Positions 59,924-64,000 of a DNA stretch of 64,000 nt are shown here, in pieces (position 1 is the stretch's first letter; each line of letters begins with the position of its first letter). Under the pieces are notes generated by a model that was given only the letters and a program-made list of their open reading frames with translations, was not told the DNA's origin and made no database searches. The translations under genes were made by a program, and so were the position numbers. The DNA comes from Casuarina equisetifolia (taxonomy: Eukaryota > Streptophyta > Magnoliopsida > Fagales > Casuarinaceae), in NCBI GenBank assembly GCA_028551475.1, contig CM052355.1, positions 13,021,023 to 13,085,022 on the forward strand. The letters are read 5' to 3'.

Positions 59924-62900
59924 GCAGAATAATGTAAAGAAATGCAAAGCTCCTGGCTCACCCTTATTTACCATTTGAAATTTTCAGAATTCACATGCTA
60001 TTTGTGACCTTGGATTGTCAATCACGAAGCGCCTAGCTGTAAAGGAGGATGACCTGCAAGGTTTGACTGCATCAGTTCCTCTGCCCTCTGTGCTGTACAA
60101 ATTGCCTGAAAAGAAAGAAGGGGATGACTCTGGGGTAAGTTCTGTAAAGAATTTTATGAACTGGACCGAACAGCTGAAGAGGAAAATTTTGCTAATTCTT
60201 CACCATCTATTTGCTCACCGAATGCATTTTATTTTAGTACTCATGCAGTGGCTTGCTTATTGCTTCTTGAATCTGTGGTTTTTGTTGTCATAAGTTACTT
60301 GGAAAGAAGGTTTATGAGGTATTTTGACTTTTGCTACCACTGAACTAGAATATTTTCATGCTGTGCTCCATTATGGAAACGTACTGTATATTTGTGAAGT
60401 TATTTATTGCAAGTAGACAGTGGTAGCAAACCACTTCCTTCCACAATGATAGGAGTTGGATGTACGGAAAGTGATCAACATCCTTGTTTCAGTTCTAATT
60501 ACTTATGATGATTATGTGATGAGTTGGACTGCTGACAACAAACCCAGTTCTGAATCCTATGAAAAAAGGATGACTTATTTATACAATGTCTGGTACTTAG
60601 ACTTCATGGAGTCTGCTGAAATGGTTGTATTCCAAGTATCTTCAACTGTGTTTTCATTATTGGTTAATGCCATATGTCATTTCCTGTATTGAGCAGGCCA
60701 TTAGTGGGCACACATGGTTGGCTGATGAGGACATCTTGGCTCACTTTCAATCACTTAAGTTAGAAGCTGATGAAGAGGTATGTTTTGCCAATAGATAGCT
60801 ATTTGGTCATGTTTGGTGGGTTTTTTTGTACCCTGCATCTTATATTAAAATATATTTCTTTTATAACGTCAGGTTTCTACTGAGGTGGCTCAAGATGAAG
60901 ACTGAAACATGGTGAAATAGACGGGAATGAAGTACCTCTAGGGAAAATTGTGAAACACTTAAAATCTCAGGGGACCAAGGCTAAAAAGGGGAAGAAGGAC
61001 AAGTCTTTACCAGCTGAAGCAAAAGTTGCTGAAAATGATGTTGACGTCCTGCAAATGGTGAGGGAAATAAATTTGGATAACTTGGGCATGTCCAGTAAGT
61101 TTGAATCAAGCAATGGCCATGAAGATTTTCCTAGTAAGAAAACAAAAAAGGAGCCAGAGGATGAAAAAGGTAAAAAAAGAAAAGCTGGCACAACATGCAT
61201 TCCAGTACCAAAACGACCAAGGTCGTCACCTCATGGTGCTTTGAGATCACCAGCAAGTGCTTCCAAGGCTCTTGTAAGAGGTTCAAGGGATGACTCGCAT
61301 AAAGCAAGACTTTCCTCGTTTGAATCTATTGGAATGGATCCAGACATTAGCTCTGATACGAAAGCCAGAGTATCTGCGCAGAAGAAAGTGGTTGAAGGAT
61401 CTGAGTCAGAATTGTTGGTATCTTGTATTCGAAAGAAAAGTGTTTCAGCAAGGCATAAGGGAAGATACTCTGATGGAGGTCATGATGATGAGCCAGATGA
61501 AGTGGGAGAAGCTGAGGATCATGAGGACGTAAGTTCTGCCACTGGTTAATGTGCTTTAAGAATACTTTCACCTATGTCTCTTGGTGGTTTGAGCTAATAG
61601 TAATAACTTCCATCTTTTCTTCTTACCTTTTGCAGAAGCCCAATGTGCTAAAAGAGACTGATAAGATAAACCCAAGTAGTAATGTCAAGTCTCTTACGGG
61701 GTCTAGCAGGAAGCGTAAAAGGAGAAGTATTGCTGGACTGGCAAAGGTCTATTTTTCCACATCCTTTATGCTCATGGCGGTTTTCTTAATAGTTGACATC
61801 CATATGTATATATGATTCTACTTCTGTTCCATACTCCTGAAAATTCCATAATAATAAAAGATGCCATCAGAGAAACGTGTGGTGTATGTAGTTAGTCTGA
61901 GGTCATTATGATTGATGAGTATATCTTTAGAAGTTACCTGATGAACCTTTTCCTGTTATCTCTTGCTTCTCTCTTTTTGATTTTGTTTAAACTTTTTACT
62001 ACTACCAGTTGCAAGTGTGACAGGCGGGTATTCTCCAGCGTGATAAAAGTGATTTCAATTGTCTAGAGGAAATAAAACAAAAGATGTCTGGGCTAGGACT
62101 CTCCTATTAATGGCATTTGAATTGTTGTCTTACATACCAAACTATAACTTTAAGGACCTACTCTATATCTCTCGGTCAGCCTTGCTTTTATTCAGCCTAG
62201 CAGCAGGCATCTTTTAAACCATTACAAGGTGCACACATTTTGTACTCATGTCTGCTTTGATTTCATATCTCAAGCCATGGTCCTGCAACTGCGTCAGCAA
62301 ATATGGTTTATATTTTTGTTTCATACCATTTCATTTGTGTTCATTTTTATCTGTGTATACAGTTTCCCGTATGTTCATTTCTTTTCCTTATACACATTTT
62401 TTTTCTGGATTGCGAGTGACGCATTCATGAGACCTACTAGGTCTCAATTCACGGCCTCTACCCTATTCTCCAAAGGGAAGGAGGTGCCATTTGATCAAGG
62501 GCTCATTGGCCTTTCTGGGCTTTTCTTTTGTTGAGGTTTAATTGCTTACTCTATATTTAGAGTCAGTGGTGAGCTGCTCTTATAACAGTTTGTTACTTGA
62601 TCTGATGTAACTTCTCCCCACAGTGCACATCAAAGGCTGGTGGACGAGATATTGAAGACTTGATTAGTTGCAGAATAAAAGTTTGGTGGCCTATGGATAA
62701 ACAGTAAGTCCCCATTTCATCTACATAAGGCAGAACAAGAAAATCAAAGGAAAGCGTGAGGCTCTACCATCTTTGTCACTTGTACACACAGTCACTGATA
62801 CTTGCCGCCAGATTTAATTTTAGCTCGCATATCTCTATTCCATCATTGTTTGTCAAGTGACAAACCTTTTTGTTGAAGAGTGTTCTAGTTTTTCTCCTCC

Positions 62901-64000
62901 ATGCACTTTCTTGTCATGGAAAAACGTCTTTCCTCTTCAATTTTAGCTCAAATATTGATCCTGATGTCTGATTGCGAAACTCACAGATTTTATCAGGGGA
63001 CGGTTAAATCTTATGATCCTCTGAAAAGGAAGCATGTGGTAAGCCGCACCTTGTCCTCAACTTCTGGGTTGGATTCTTGGGGTTTCTTGTGATTATTACT
63101 AAAGAGAACATACTTTAATTATTTGAGAAGCTTCCTTTTATATAAGTTTCACATGTTAATGTTATATGGAAGGTACTATATGATGATGGGGATGTGGAAG
63201 TTCTCCGCCTAGAGAAGGAGCGCTGGGAGCTTGTGGACAATGGTCGCAAGTCTTCAAAGGTTTAAAGACTTCACTAGTGTTCTTTACACTGGCTGAAGAA
63301 GTTCCATTATCTGTTTCAAACAATGAGTTTTGATTTATTTTCTAACCTTTTTTTTTGTCCCATAAACAGAAGTTAAATTCACCAAATGGTCTTGCTTCAA
63401 AAGAAGTGTAAGTGTTGCCTTCCTGATGCAGCATGTAGAGTATCCTGTTTTTCCAATGTTCAGATTGAATCTTTTTGAAAAGAAAACTTGCAACTGATTG
63501 GTTTTATTGCAATCTCTTGTTCATCTTTAGCATTTTTTTCTCACTTATATTCTGTCTTTGGTATGCTGTCTTCCTTTCTTCATGTATCATGTCTTTCATC
63601 GTACTATAGGTCACCTGGGAAGAAAAATAAAAATTCAGCTGGTTCACGTTGGAATAAGCAATCAACTAAGATGTGAGTGAAACTTGCCCTCTGAATGCCC
63701 CTTTTTGTTAGTCAGTTACCTCTTGGTTATTCCAATTATATGATCTTTGTTCCGTAGTGTGAAAAAGAAAAGAACCCCAAAAAGGAATTTGAAGCCTGGG
63801 CGAAAGGGCTTATCAAAAATTGACTTGGGTGAAGCTGAAGACAAGGGGAATTCTGATGCACCAAGTCCTGAACCCAGCTCACCTTCCAAAGCTGATGAAT
63901 TGAACTCAGGTGAAGTGTCTTATCAGTTTCTACTATAAATTATGCATGTCCTAGTAAACACTGGAGTTTGGACCAGGTGAAAGGCATTATTCTTTTTTGT
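50330..64000 (+). CDS. PDS5A: PDS5 sister-chromatid cohesion protein (PDS5A/B type), 3' end outside window
   Basis: 31 coding exons: 50330-50422, 52331-52534, 52638-52819, 53547-53673, 53798-54016, 54117-54333, 54424-54569, 54666-54811, 55135-55284, 55410-55458, 55542-55732, 56639-56821, 56909-57063, 57146-57272, 57440-57589, 57701-57760, 57929-58065, 58198-58315, 58495-58626, 58756-58952, 59527-59689, 59988-60134, 60697-60777, 60873-61528, 61636-61746, 62624-62703, 62987-63038, 63173-63259, 63370-63407, 63610-63672, 63758-63909. About 1538 codons are visible. HEAT repeats fill residues 1 to about 1125; a Lys-rich linker follows, then a Tudor-like domain at about 1394-1450 (KVWWPMD, FYQGTVKSYD, VLYDDGDVEVL) and a basic tail. 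PDS5 binds cohesin and tunes its loading, release and DNA repair in the nucleus. Exons 11 and 24 each lack one base relative to frame; otherwise all phases agree. Confidence 0.93.
50423..52330 (+). other. PDS5 intron 1 (1.9 kb)
   Basis: Largest visible intron. Includes a weak duplication near 51655-51850 (TATAAAAGACATAAAAAGAGTGC-like and GTAAAAGATGTCAAAGAGTGC-like segments, each followed by TGTAAGTTTGYATTTCC). No gene inside. Confidence 0.7.
54850..54898. repeat. (ATT)n microsatellite in PDS5 intron 8
   Basis: About 16 uninterrupted ATT units. It creates a poly-Leu or poly-Asn open frame on either strand that is not a gene. Confidence 0.95.
55614..55625 (+). other. Apparent one-base loss in PDS5 exon 11
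   Basis: Frame reads SFADPS up to TCAAAG, then hits a stop 11 codons later; the next frame gives the family sequence EESFQTLDQLKD onward. Exon length is 191, one short of a multiple of three, although both neighbouring junctions are phase 0. Confidence 0.8.
59845..59920. repeat. Compound (AC)n-(A)n-(GA)n microsatellite in PDS5 intron 21
   Basis: ACAC run, then about 22 A, then GAAAGAAAGA and GAGAGA repeats, in order. Confidence 0.95.
60895..60910 (+). other. Apparent one-base loss in PDS5 exon 24
   Basis: Frame reads VSTEVAQDED then a TGA; the shifted frame gives KHGEIDGNEVPLGKIVKHL, which is the family continuation. Exon length is 656, one short of a multiple of three, while both junctions are phase 0. 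No alternative acceptor nearby restores the frame. Confidence 0.8.

Noticed and set aside
59783-59974. Ser/Leu/Phe-rich minus-strand frame
   Set aside because: Produced by the AC/A/GA microsatellite in a PDS5 intron.
60456-60692. 78-codon frame as an extra PDS5 exon
   Set aside because: It has no PDS5 similarity, and exons 22 and 23 already join in phase with the family sequence.

Overview
This window is nuclear DNA from a flowering plant, almost certainly a eudicot. Genes are split by AT-rich GT-AG introns, intergenic DNA is AT-rich and full of decayed retrotransposon debris, and the recognisable proteins (LEC1-class NF-YB, GT-2-type trihelix, DUF295 F-box remnants, Ole e 1 protein) are plant families. 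Species cannot be named from the sequence.

Layout of the genes: an Ole e 1-type secreted protein (185-1713, minus); an intronless NF-YB2/3-type CCAAT-box subunit (6263-6823, plus); a Nudix hydrolase in seven coding exons (11029-13171, minus); two related single-trihelix GT-2-clade genes (35267-37047 and 40162-42092, plus) with an intronless eL39 ribosomal protein copy between them (38762-38917, minus); a small two-helix membrane protein (43774-43968, minus); a LEC1/L1L-class NF-YB whose 49-bp first exon lies 1.3 kb upstream of its main exon (44476-46443, plus); a tRNA-Thr(CGU) (46752-46823, minus); a TRM10-type tRNA m1G9 methyltransferase (47504-49763, minus); and, divergent from it, the cohesin regulator PDS5 (50330 to beyond the window end, plus; 31 exons visible). 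From memory, this order matches Arabidopsis At5g47635-At5g47690 (Ole e 1, NF-YB2, NUDT2, trihelix, NF-YB6, TRM10, PDS5A), so the window looks like one expanded but collinear ancestral block.

The 14-34.5 kb stretch is the expansion. It holds a short non-autonomous LTR element with intact ends (14718-16798), a tandem array of TRIM-like LTR/internal units (about 18960-20575), two DUF295 F-box gene remnants in opposite orientation (about 21690-22640 and 24026-24830), and about 4.7 kb that splits one TRIM-like repeat and carries a protein-kinase gene relic repeated three times (about 27650-31560). A smaller TRIM sits at 3932-4257, a partial LTR of the 14.7-kb family lies in the first Nudix intron, and a Ty3/gypsy 3' end lies at about 34520-34990.

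The working genes concern transcription (two NF-YB subunits, trihelix factors), tRNA modification, nucleotide-sugar/ADP-ribose hydrolysis and chromosome cohesion. They do not form a pathway; their proximity is explained by conserved synteny. The points most worth a second look are the collinear block with its neighbouring NF-YB2-type and LEC1-type genes, two independent apparent one-base losses in PDS5 exons, the hidden LEC1-like exon 1 with a long antisense open frame in its intron, the TRIM array, and the triplicated kinase relic.
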